DNA from: Xiphias gladius
Lineage: Eukaryota > Chordata > Actinopteri > Istiophoriformes > Xiphiidae
Length of the DNA: 64,000 bases
NCBI RefSeq assembly: GCF_016859285.1
Contig: NC_053415.1
Span: 12,334,501 to 12,398,500 of the forward strand
Direction of reading: 5' to 3'
Both the position numbers and the translations under genes were made by a program. Below are positions 12,340 to 24,249 of this stretch, one piece after another; within the stretch, counting starts at the first letter, position 1; each line of letters opens with the position of its first letter. Below the pieces are notes generated by a model that did not search any database, was not told the origin of the DNA, and saw only the letters and a list, made by a program, of their open reading frames with translations.

Positions 12340-15300
12340 ATATACGGCAAATGCATTATACATTCACTCTCTCTCAAGCACACATTAACAGACACCCACA
12401 TACATGTAATCAGTTTAGTCACTGGATATCAACAAATGGCTAAAAGTGGTCTCACAAAAAAAAAAAAAAACATTAGGTATTTATACTCTATAGAATCTGT
12501 GAACTCTGTGTTGTGATTATGTATTAATGGTAGATCTGTCCTAAGTAACAATAACATTAAATCCGCTGTAATTGTTATTGAAAAGTCTGTTATGTAAGTT
12601 AAAACAATGGGGTCTCAAATTCGCTCTCGGCTCCGAAGTTATGGACTCTTAAGTATTTACGGCTTTTGTCAGCCGTGTTGGACTGTCACTGGAAAATACA
12701 GGTTAATACCGAGTGGTGTCTATGGATACAAAGTATACCAGCCTTACTTAATGTCATTTACTACAAATTTCATATACAGCAAACACTAGATGTTTACATC
12801 ACTCACATGTGATTCATGATCCAAGTGAAAACTCTTCCCTTTAACTAAAGCCTTTGTTTTTTGGCTCCCACTGGCAGGCTTTTATATGTCTAAAATAAGA
12901 TTTATTTTGGGTTTTTGATCTGTTTTTCAAAATCCCAGCTACACATACCCACCCTATTGTGGTGTGTGTGCATTTATGAAGTTACTGATTTTCTGTGCAG
13001 TGCAGTCAAGCTCAGTCGTGTTGCTGCATTCTTGCGGGTTGCAGGAGTGTATGTAGTAATTGTGCATTTAGCACTGGCAGACACACTTATGGAACTTTGG
13101 GAGCGCACGCAGGAGTGCAGGAGTGTGCGTAGTGTATCGGTATTTCTCATGACGTTAGATGGGAAGGGGAGGACGGAGATTGGGAGGTAAAAGACATATG
13201 TCAGATGGCGACAGAGGGAAAAGCAGCAAGTAATGAAGGGGTGAGTGAGATGGAAATGAGGATGAAAAGAGTAGAGGGAGTCGTGAAGAAAGAGGTCGAG
13301 AAAAGAGGATATTAGGAAACAAGTGAAAATAGGAAAATTGGTGCAGGTGAGAGACAAAGGAGGATGGGAGAGAGGGGAAAAGATGGAGGGAAGGCGAACT
13401 AAAAGAGGGGGGAGATGGTGTGAAAAAAAATGTGAAAAGCAATTAGAAGAGATGAGAGCAATGCAGAGATAGAAAAAATAACAGTCTTTTAAATTACAGT
13501 TTTGTGAATCTCCTGTGCTCACAGTTAAAGGGATGTGAATATTACAAAGGTGAGGGTGTGATATTGATTGATTCACTGCACCAGGGTGTATGTATATCCA
13601 GAGGCTGTGAGGAAATTGACATGTGTGGGCCATACTCGTGTGGTGTGAAAATAAAAGCCCTATAATTGTTCATTCTCTGCGGACTGGTTTGGGCAGAGGT
13701 TAGAGTAAATAAAAAGCACCAGGCAGCTGGATGTTGAAATTGATTGTTCATGGCAGCAACAGAGACAAGAATATATCTTCTTCTAAACTGTTACGATGTA
13801 AACACGGGGTAAGCAGAAGCTAATTGTAATCATTGCAACTTACCCTCATAATCAGATGTAATTTACATTTGTTTTCCCTTCAGGCTGTCATTAATTGTAG
13901 TTCCAGAATTCTGGCTCCATGATCAGTGTATTGATTGATTAATGGACTCGCTGACTGGGCTGGCTCTTTGGTGTCTTGCTCAGTGGTCTGAAATTGGGAG
14001 GCAGGTAGGAGGAAGATGTCAGATGAGATTTTTTTTGCACCACATTCACCAAATTAGGCTTTTATCTGAAACACAGAATCACTATGTTGTGTAGCGTGTG
14101 ACTGTACCCTAAAAGTACATGTTCTTGGTCTAAATGCCATATTAAAACTTTTTGAATAATTCTGGTACACCTGCGACGTATCGCATTTTTTCATGTTGTG
14201 TTTGTACCTCATAACCCGATGATAATCATTTTGCTTTTGTCTCAGCATTTTGCAGGAAGAACTGCCCATGTAAACCCATAGTGCCTGAAATTGATGTCCA
14301 TATATCGCAGCCCTAAAGGGGCTTCCTGCTGTCATGTCACATCGAATAGAAAACTAAGCTCTCATTGCTCAAGGACCGGAGCTTCTCTATTTCAAAATCT
14401 GTGTGGATCACATGTGTGTATGAGGCAAAGCTCCAGTTCATCAACAATACTGGATTGAAACAGAGCAAGCAATGTGAGGAACTGCGTCATGTGTTCCCTC
14501 TTTATCTGTCCCAGGAGATTTAGGGCCAAAGGTACCGCTGAGCTACAAAATAGCCACGGCACTGGCCTCTGAATTGATACAGCAGCTGTTCAATCAAGAG
14601 ATCTATAGGCACGGCTAGGCGACGAAGCATCCTAGAGTGCCACAGAAATCCCGTTGCTTAACTTGAAGATCCCTCCATTCTCGACTGCCTGTCTCTGTCA
14701 TCTCTCTGTCAGCTTTGAGTTGTGAGTACGCATGAGTTTTTGTTCAAATTCCCCTGCGAAGAAAACTGTGCATCAACTTCAATTTGTGAAATCCGTGTGA
14801 ATTTATGCACAAGCTACACACCTCACGCTGTGTTTACTTAAGCAGTGTTCCAACAGAATTGCTGTTATTATTTTGATTCTAATAGTGTGACAGTAAACAT
14901 TCCTTCAGTGGTTCTCAACCAGGAGGATGGGACCTTGCTGAGGTCTTCTGAACGTCCGGGAGGTCACACAATGTATCATCCGCACACCAAGCATCACATT
15001 AATACATAATTCACATACACGTACCTCAGATCCTATTAATAACTGACTTATTACCTGTCATCCCCTCAAGCATTTTTCATATTGCAAGGTAATGTAAAAT
15101 AAAATGAAGCAATAAAAAAACTTTGTATTTAATTGTGCACTTTAGAGATTTAAAGCATGCAAACTCGTAATTCAAAAATCATTTAAAAAAGGGAGAAATG
15201 CTTGTTTAAACGGTGATACTGAGCACCAGGTTCATGTTCAGGACCGTTCTGAGGAAGGGAAGCCAAGTGATCGATGCTGCTGGCAGCTGACCTTGGTTTA

Positions 15301-18300
15301 ATGTATTTGTTTGTGTGTGTGATTGTGTGATTGTGTAGACAAGCCTTGAAGCTTGAGCATAGCTAGCACAGAAGTAGACAAAGCTGGCAGGCCTTTTTTT
15401 GACCAATAGTTGATCATCTCCGATGTAGCCTTGAGCTCTCCCTCTTTCACACCCTCTTATGTTTCTACGGTAACCAGCACTCCTGTCGGAGGCCTACCTT
15501 TTCCTCCAACACACAAACATAAGCAGGAGCACAACACACAAGCGCACTGTCACACACAGACACACAAATTCGAAAGAGCGTGTCTACACGGAAACCAGAT
15601 TTAAAATATGCAATATGTATCTGCACGTAATGTGCTAAATGGCTCTTTGCATGTTACATGTTCTGTTCTTCTGCCGCCATGTGAAGGAAAGAAAGCCCAT
15701 GTCTAAAGATACAAACGGAAGTACAGATATTTTTAGACACAGGATATTTGCAGGGAGAAAAAATAAATAAATAAACTAACAATAAATATGCATTACCGTG
15801 GATTGGTGTTAGTTTGTGCAGTAATCAATACTGCAAATAGAAAGACCATTTCTGGCAGGTAGATACATTAATCACCAGGAACAGCAGCTAAGTTAACAAT
15901 GAAACATGATGGTAAAACATTATTCACATAAGTTTTACATGGAGGAGTTTAAAATGGTCACTGCAGTTTACTGTGAAACTCTGATTTTAGATTTTCCACA
16001 CAAGTTATGCATCACATGCATCAAGTACAGCAAAATTGATTTCCACCAACATAGCTGTACTACTGGACTACTATTCTGGCCATTCCCTTATTTCCATTAC
16101 AAACGGAGTCACCGGCCCAACTGAACTATTACCTTTGAGGCTGCAGCGCTTGATGGCAATTTTTTTCCAGAAACATTCCCTAAACAGGCCACTAAGCTTA
16201 ACTAGAAAGATATCCTCCTTCCACACATGGATTATTATAATGGAAATGACATGTGATAAGAAAAAACAAGAAGAACCAAATGGAATTATTATAATTTAAA
16301 GATGAATAAACTGTTAACAGCTTTTTATTCTATTATTTGTCAAAACCTAGCAGGGGAAGGTGACACTATCAATGTCAAGCAAATGGTGGAGACCAGGTCA
16401 CTAACAGGGGAGAGAAGGTGAAGGTCTCTCAGCATTGATTACTTCATAAAAATACGCATGTCAATTTACGTCGCAGATCCCAAACAATGTGAGCAATGAG
16501 AACATAGATCAAAAATTGACATTATGCTGAGTCACGAGTTTTAGAATCATTAATAATTTTGGACTTGGTCTGTGAATAAAGGAAACTCGCATCATTTTGG
16601 GTGAATATGACTGTCTGCTCTCTTACGAGACTGTCTGCACCAGGAATTTACAGCACTGGTTATTTGTGCAGACACCATGCAAATAATCATGCAAATAATG
16701 ATGGTCCTCACGGAAGTACAAAGTGCATGGATTTGGTATTTGTGTTATGTCTTCTAATAACAACCAACATTCAAAATAGTTTTGTTTTTTGTTTTTTTTC
16801 ATCCATTAAGTTGATTTTGCCTCAACCTTCACCAAATAGTTTCTAAAGGGGTGACAGGTAAGAAAAAACTCATGAGTCTTTTTGGAACACTTACAAAAGA
16901 TCTTTTTTGTCATGCACATATGAGTACTGGTTGGTCTTACCAAGCATAAGATGAGACAATTGATATAAAACAGTGACAGATAAGGGATGGGTTTAGATTA
17001 GCTAGAGACTGGAAGTAATGGGGAAATGGACGAATACTAAAAAGGCAAACACACAAGTGTGATCACTTGAGAGAGGAAGACGAGGAGAAGCACAGGAGGA
17101 TATGAAGAACTGAATTTTTTTTTTTAATCCAAAATGAGAGACAAGTGTTCCTGCTGGTACTGTATGTGCTGCACCTCACTGAGCCCGTTTGCCATTGATT
17201 GTTTGTCAGTTAAGAGGGTCAGTACCAGCCTCTAAAGTAAAGCACTCTTTCCACAGATACAGATAAGAGCTGTCAAATTAAAACCCTGAGACTAAACTTC
17301 CTCACTTGTGGATAACCCCCAGTGACCAAAAAATTTTGTACCACATCAGAGGAACTGACATATTTATACATGCTTCCCTATTCTTACTGAGGTAGATTTG
17401 GATATGTTTTGGAAGGCTTTGGTCTATTCTACTGTATAAAACATGATTAGGATTAAAAATGAACAGATTCCCCATGAATTTGCATCAGCAACGAGACAAG
17501 GGGATAATTTTGTATCCACCGTCCAAGTTGGCACCCAATGAAAATGAAAGCATTGAATCCATCAGATCTTTCTGCAGTGTGTCTGGTGCAGTGAATCAAG
17601 TGTGTCTTCTCTGGATACTTCATTAGTGATGCATACTAACGCATCTTCTCTGGCATATAACTGTAAAGACGACACAGAGGTAAGACTTTCTGTGAATTTC
17701 CAGCAAGGACAACAAATATGGGTCAGTGCTGTCGTACAAGCATTCAAAAGTGGTAAACACTGGGAGACAACAGGAGACAAGCTAACAGACAGCCCCTTGT
17801 ATTCTCAAAGTCAAACAAGTCCCGGAGAAAAATATAAGAATAACCAAAACAATGACACATCAGACTTTCTGTCCTCTCTGTAAAATGGCGCTATGTTGCT
17901 GGAAACAGTAACGCACTGAAAAAGGATTTAAGCTTTGTGAAAATAAATTTAGGAACTGTTGTCTATGTTAAATTATTACATGCTCTATAAACAATAATGA
18001 ACAGTATGGGTCATATCCTGAGTGTATCCGCTACTTCTTAGTTTATACGGCATACACTTAAATACATACACACGAACCGTGCTCCTGGAACTAATGGCTC
18101 ATACCAAGAGTAAAAATTTAAAAAAAAATTGCATACTTCACTTCATTTGCCTGAATTTAAGAGGAAGTTTGTCACTTTCTGATAAGGAATCTAATATCCA
18201 CCTAACAAAACAATTGAAATGATACCATAAATTGTCTGATTTTTTAATTGTTTATATTGGCAGTGGCTCCATTTAGTTGGACTGGAGTGGGAGGCAGAAG

Positions 18301-19215
18301 CATGTGAGCCACGAACTTCACAACTGCCTCTTCCACCCAATGAAGTTGCAGATCTAATCTATTTTGCATGGAAGCCATAATTAATGCATGCAGCAGCAGG
18401 CAAAAACATACAGCACATTTCTTGTCTGTCTTGGTATGTCAGGGAACAGTGAGTTAACTTTAAAAGAGCTGCCTTGTATAAAAATGTGTACAAGTACAGT
18501 CAGAGGAAAAAGTCTTGGGGTGGCAGGAGAGTGAAAATGTTTGTTGCTGTTGGTGAAAGCAAGTCAGAGTTTAACACCTTGCACAAAATGCAGTCCACTG
18601 AGAAAAGCAGCCGCATACTGAAGAGACATTTGCCATTTTTGCTACACAAAGAACATTTTAGTACCTTTGCCACCAACTGTATTCTTTTAACATTTATAGC
18701 AAGAACAACATGGATGGAATCAGTGTTGTATGTCAAATTGCAACAAAGCTTTTCAGGCAGCCTGCAACAAACAACACCCAGAAACTTGAAAAAGGATGGG
18801 TGCTTTTTGGTGGTTGCCTGTACAAAAGTAGGATGTTACTTTTCGTAACCACAAATCAAAGAGCTCTTTCAAGAGGCATCCAGTACACGTTTAAATAACT
18901 GGAAGGAACAGAATATGTTAAGTCCTTTAGGTACAGTGTGCCATAATAAAAAAAGGGAAAAAAGTATGGTCAAAATTTAGTCAACAGTCAACGACGTCTT
19001 TATTTCCTTTCCCACTTTGTGAGTGACACCATATGTAAGGTCCTCCACTCTTACAACAAAGTAGTGCTGAAGTAGAAGACGACTACTTGTGCTGAAAACT
19101 ACTCATATGGCTGATCTGAGCAAAAGATTCTTAGTTACTGTTACTGTGAAAGAGCAAATGTGGCATTATGACTGTAACACTGTTAATAAACCTACCTCCT
19201 GTGAACAAGGTTAAT
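12340..19215. other. Long intergenic stretch, no gene seen
   Basis: About 7 kb, AT-rich, with only short random frames. The largest (124 residues at 18474-18848 plus; 219 residues at 12974-13633 minus, which is serine/proline/histidine-rich from GA-rich DNA) carry no known motif, signal peptide or domain. No tRNA or CRISPR structure was noticed. It may hold regulatory DNA, but nothing in the sequence demonstrates that. Confidence 0.5.
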
Positions 19216-19218
19216 AGG

Positions 19219-19480
19219 TTTTACGTTACGTTAGGTTACGTTACGTTAGGTTACGTAACAACGAGATAGTATAGGATACGATACTATACGATACAATAAG
19301 ATGAAATAGGGCGAGATAGGATACGACAGGATCAGGAGATTATGATACGACATGATACAATATGAAATGGTACAATGAACTAAAACAAGATAGGATGGGA
19401 CAGGAAATGACGTGATATGATATGGACCAAATAGGATAGCATAGGATAGGATAGAATTTACTTTATATGATATGAAGCTC
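19219..19480. repeat. Degenerate pentanucleotide arrays
   Basis: First part (19219-19260): repeated GTTACGTTAGGTTACGTTAC, units of five bases (TTACG/TTAGG). Second part (19262-19480): about 200 bases built from diverged GATAG, GATAC and GATAT pentamers such as ATAGGATACGATACTATACG and GGATAGCATAGGATAGGATAG. It looks like old tandem DNA with a five-base period. Confidence 0.75.
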
Positions 19481-20480
19481 AAATAATAAGACCATGCTAT
19501 AAGTCAGCATGTGAAGTCAGTCCCTATGGACCATTAGGTAGATTCAAGCCTGGCTCATTACCTTAGTCGTGTAATCCCCTCTTTATTTCACACCTTCATT
19601 ATTTCTCCCTGATGTAAAATATTAAATAATGCAGAGGTACAAAGAAATAACCATCAGCTGTCCCTCTTCCCATCTTTCCTGTGACTTTTCATGATTTCAT
19701 TAATGCCATTTAAAGAAAAACAAGAAAATGATGGTGATCAATACTCTGACAATCATTTCAACTGAGAAACTTAGAAATGGATGTTTATTTTTCTTTTTTT
19801 TTGATGAAATGAAAAATAATGGATTGAAATTGATTTTTAAAAAAGATGCATTTTACTATCACTGTGAGGGACGACTAATGAATGAGTAAGCCGAAAGGAT
19901 TCAGTTTATAATTAAAGATTACACTAGCTTTTCCGGGAATAGAACTTGTGATCTCTCAGTAAGCCTGGGAGACCACTCAACTAACTAATGTGAGTACTTT
20001 ACTGCCCTGTGGCAAGGATGAATATTTGATCAGCCAGTTGGAGATTTCAATATTTAAATAGCCTGTTGCAGGTGGGTAAGGTGTGAAACACTCATATTTT
20101 TTGTCAGAAACAGGATGTGGGAGTGCCCATGTGTCATTAAAGCTTATATTGTCATATGGTTTTCTAGCAGCCTGTCGGCTTACCATGCTGCTTACCAAAT
20201 GTCCGACCAACACTTATAAATATAGCTTGTTTTTTATTCACAACAGGTGATTTGTTGGCCCCTGTGAGTATTTCATGAGTCAGCAGCTGATCAGAGTACA
20301 TTACCAGCCTGTTTGATATGTATGTGTAACACTGAATATTCTAGTCCTGGGAGAAAAACACACGCAGGTGTATTCAAAGAACCGTCAAACTGTGCTTTGA
20401 CACACTGTCAAAGCACCAACATGGAATGGCAGTTACCCATATGTTTTGTGTATTTGTTGCTGTGTAGGTTGTTGGGTTGT
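19481..20480. other. Intergenic, no gene seen
   Basis: AT-rich spacer between the pentamer array and the CA-rich block. No supported feature. Confidence 0.45.
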
Positions 20481-20603
20481 TCCTGCTGAAGCACGTGCAT
20501 GCTCACACACAAACACACGCCAACACCACTCTACCTTGATGCTTCCGTTGTACACATCAGCAAGAGCGATTAATTAGATCTTGCTTCGGTGAAAGTGTTA
20601 AGT

Positions 20604-20651
<48 letters not shown>

Positions 20652-21183
20652 CTGCACGACTCTACCTTGTTGTGTTATGACCTTACATCGTTTTGTCACT
20701 GTGACACACTCTTGATGTTGTCACTGTGAGCCCTAACATGGGGGCTCCATGGGCGATGGACTGGAGCTTCCATGACTCTATAATACGCACGTCTCAACAT
20801 TCGGGTTATGGGGCTTGTGTGAGCACTGGACTGAAACCTCCTATTCATACAACATACACACAGTGCAAACAAACACAGACACACATATAACTGTCTGAGT
20901 TGTGTGTGGCTGCAGATGTAGGATGATGGTTCAGGTGACATTCGGAGGATTTAAGGCACTTAATTCAAATTACCTTATGTTGAAAGTCTGCATAATTCAG
21001 ATTATTACAGATTTTAGGGAATGCGTATGAAGAAAACTAAATTTTCCTGCCAGCCATCAGTTAAATTTGAACGTCTTCCCACTGAGGCTTTAATACTGAG
21101 GCTCACCTCAAATGTTCGAACACAACTTATGCTTATCATTGTAGACACAAGAGGAACTTTGCTTCCCTGCAGCTAACACACAT

Positions 21184-21219
<36 letters not shown>

Positions 21220-21640
21220 TACCCGTGATCTACCTTGATCTTCGTTGACGTCATCATGGATTCTCCCTCTATTCCAAACAAACAAACAACACACACATAC
21301 ACACACACATGTACACAGAGTGCTTCCTCTGCTCTCATTCTCAAGCGATGGACTGGAAGTAACATACACATTCCTGCGGCTGTCTCACACTAACAGAGGG
21401 AGAGAGACAAAGAGGACACTTGATCACACATATGCACACAACCTTGCTGCTGTGAACGCTCAGACACAACTTCACGCACACACTCTGTGATCTCTGACTC
21501 ACACAAACACCCCCCCCCCCCCCATAGAAATGTATCACTTGGAGTCTTACATCTATGCAGCCAGACACGCACACGTTCATGCACACAAACGACACTGCGC
21601 TACCTTGCTGTTCTCATCATTCACACCAACACGTGCTACA
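20480..21640. repeat. CA-rich block with a recurring CTACCTTG octamer
   Basis: CA tracts at 20605-20650 and 21187-21216 and shorter ones between. The octamer CTACCTTG occurs at 20531, 20662, 21230 and 21600, each time just after CACACA-rich sequence. GCGATGGACTGGA occurs at about 20752 and 21345. A C-run lies at 21511-21524. This suggests diverged copies of a larger tandem unit. Confidence 0.5.
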
Positions 21641-21649
21641 GTCAGGAAG

Positions 21650-23515
21650 CATCCGTCTCTGTGGCTGACTTCATAGGTCAACTCTGTGTCAGTGGCCAGC
21701 ATCTCCTCTGCCCTCATGGATAGAGTTCAATGACCCAAGTCCACTTAGGATGACTGAATGCCACATTTCAAATACATCACATAAAATGTTCACATAGTTT
21801 CGAGGCATGCAGTCAACGACTGTCTCTGCCACACCCTCATACCTGGATGCTGGGTATACTGGGTATATCTGCAGGTCTACAAATTTGCAGTTGATAAACT
21901 AACTTGTACACAGTTGGGTCTGCTGCTAGTGGCTTATTTTTGGTTATTCTCTCTGAGAGATCTTGCTTCAAGTAAAGGTCAGATGGGGAACCTTTCCTGA
22001 GGAGAATCGCTATCGTCTGGTGTCTGAGACCCAGATGACTTCAGAGATCCTAATGACTGGTTGAAAATCTAATTCAAGTCTACCTGTATATACAAACAGG
22101 TCATATGGAAACGTGCCGTTAATCTGATATACATATAGGTACGCAATAGCACAATCAGATTTAACTTCGCAAGTTTTCAGATGTTGTGTATTGTACTATT
22201 GCAAGTGCTGTATAGCATTTGAGCTTTCAAATATTTCTTCTCATAAGAATATTGACCACAAATGTGGAGATGTCTTTGAAGAATTTCCTTCTATCATTTT
22301 AACATTCTTATGTGCAAACTTATACATATTTAAATTTTGTATTTGACCCAAATATCGAGTGATGAAATGTAAAATGAAAAGGATATATTTTGAGAGTTCA
22401 CATGAATATTTTAATTGGGTTAACTTCACTCATCCATAAATTAGGATCTATAGTTGCTCCGTCATAGTACCCTCATAAAATATTCAGGCATGCATGCAAC
22501 ATGTGTGTTTTCGTCATGTAGACAGGGATATTCACATACTAGTGTTGCAGCAGCATCTCCAGCTTTTGCACAGTTTTGGTTTCTGTCCTGTCGGGGACAT
22601 TGACACGCACACTTGAACTGAAATGTGCACACACACAGTTTTGACAGTACAATGAACCGATAAGTACAGTCAAAGTCACAACCTTTATTTTACTCCTCTG
22701 ACCAGTGCACAGACCCTCATAGTTACAGACACAGCAGACTTGCTTCTGTAGGCAGTGCTCCAAATCCTCCTCAGTAAAATTAGGCATCTTATTTTCTCTT
22801 TTGTTCTCGGTTACCCCCTTCTCTTCACTCTTGTCAGCTTTTATCTCGTCGAGCCTCTCATTTCCTTCAAATCCTCTTTTCCTCTTTTCTATCTGCTGTC
22901 TCTGTTGTCTTCGTTAGTCTGTCTCACATTGTAGTGAAACAAGTCCCAGTCTTATCCAGAGCTCCACCACGGGCTGAATTCATCGGCTTATCCAGTGTGT
23001 GTATGTGTGCACGAGCGTGTGTGTGAGTGGAGTGTGAAGCAATGTTGTGGGGGAAAAGTGTGCTTTGAAAATGGAAAGCAAGAGGGAGGGAGAGGAAATT
23101 TGTGTACGTGACCTCCTTTGCTGGCTGCCTGATAGAATGGGTAGAGTGCTTGGACTGGGTGGTCGTTGCAAAGCACTCAGCCGTCCATCGACCGGCAGCC
23201 ATTGATCTGCCAAATTCCAATGACTCACTAGCTGCTTAGTATGCAACCCACATACTGTACATGCAAATGCATCTGCTATGTGTAAACAAGCGCACATGCA
23301 GACGCTGACAGAAAGGCCTGTAACTGTAATTACTGATTAATGTAATTACAGTCCATTTATTAAATGGGTATAATTGGCCAAGACTATTAAACTCAGCTAC
23401 TCTCTCAGAGATCACAGTTAATAAAGACTACTAACACTAACCCACACATAGTAATTATGAAAACAAACGTCGGAATTAAAAGCGGAATTAAAATACTGGC
23501 TCTGCGTTTTTGTTG
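21650..23515. other. Intergenic, no gene seen
   Basis: AT-rich spacer with short frames only; nothing recognisable on either strand. Confidence 0.45.
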
Positions 23516-23747
23516 CCTCCACCAAGGAGGTTATGTTTTCACCAGCAAATGTCTATTTGCTGGTTTCTTTGCTGGTTTGTTCGTTGGTTTGTTTGTCAGC
23601 AGGATTACACAAGAAGTACTGAACCGATTAAATTTTGGGGCAGATCTGGATCATTTACTATGAATTTGAATTTTTTTCCTCTGAAGTTTGGTGTATGTTG
23701 TTTGACACTGGCCTCGGCGGAGGTCTGCGCTCCACTGAGTACCCTAC
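23516..23747. mobile_element. Short non-autonomous inverted-repeat element (internally deleted)
   Basis: The left end CCTCCACCAAGGAGGTTATG and the right end CCTCGGCGGAGGTCTGCGCT are imperfect inverted repeats (GGAGG/CCTCC cores). Between them are GTTTGTCAGCAGGATTACAC and ACTGAACCGATTAAATTTTG. I recall this as the common vertebrate repeat beginning CCTCCGCCAAGGAGGTTATG, usually several hundred bases long; here only about 230 remain. No coding capacity. The transposon superfamily is not assigned. Confidence 0.6.
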
Positions 23748-23789
23748 TGGTTGCATTTTTTTTTTCTTTAGTGACTGTATAAAATTAAT

Positions 23790-24245
23790 TAGGGGTGAGG
23801 AGGGGTCTGAAAAGGGGGAGTATGGGGTTATGTACTTTTTTTTCGCTGAACCGAGGGTAGTCTGATTTTTTTTTTGGAGGGCAGGGGAGGGTCTTTTGAC
23901 TTTTCCTCATCCCAGACTAAAATTTTAGTGCACCCTTCCCTTGTGACATTAACCATATGAAAATAAATGATAAAATAAACAATCATATCAAAAAGATAGC
24001 TTCTGTGTGTATCATGAGTAATAAAAATGCTCTTGGAAATATGAATTAGGGCTTCATTTTTCAGCAGCCTGTTCCGACTTTACTCATTTGGTGGCCGTAA
24101 TAACTTTTTTCCCCATTACGTTATGTTTACGATGAATATATTGTTTTGAGATCCTGGAGGGAGGGTATTGCAACAGGAATTTTCACGGGGAGGGTCAAAC
24201 AAAATATTTATAATGCTGAGGAGGGTCTCGTTCAAGATTCAATAC
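23790..24245. repeat. Possible unclassified repeat with GAGGGT and T-run motifs
   Basis: Next to the inverted-repeat element lies DNA in which GAGGG(G)T motifs alternate with runs of T (23812, 23855, 23880, 24165, 24195, 24225). G-rich/T-rich alternation is unlike the neighbouring AT-rich DNA and suggests an inserted element. I cannot name it. Confidence 0.3.
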
Positions 24246-24249
24246 TTTT

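Noticed and set aside
12974-13633. 219-residue minus-strand frame rich in Ser, Pro, Phe and His
   Set aside because: Encoded by GA-rich low-complexity DNA; no start context, splice signals or known domain.
18474-18848. 124-residue plus-strand frame
   Set aside because: No recognisable domain, no neighbouring exon, and length within chance for 20 kb of spacer.
19219-19260. Telomere-like TTAGG repeat
   Set aside because: Vertebrate telomeres are TTAGGG; here TTACG and TTAGG pentamers mix, so it is only a local pentamer array.
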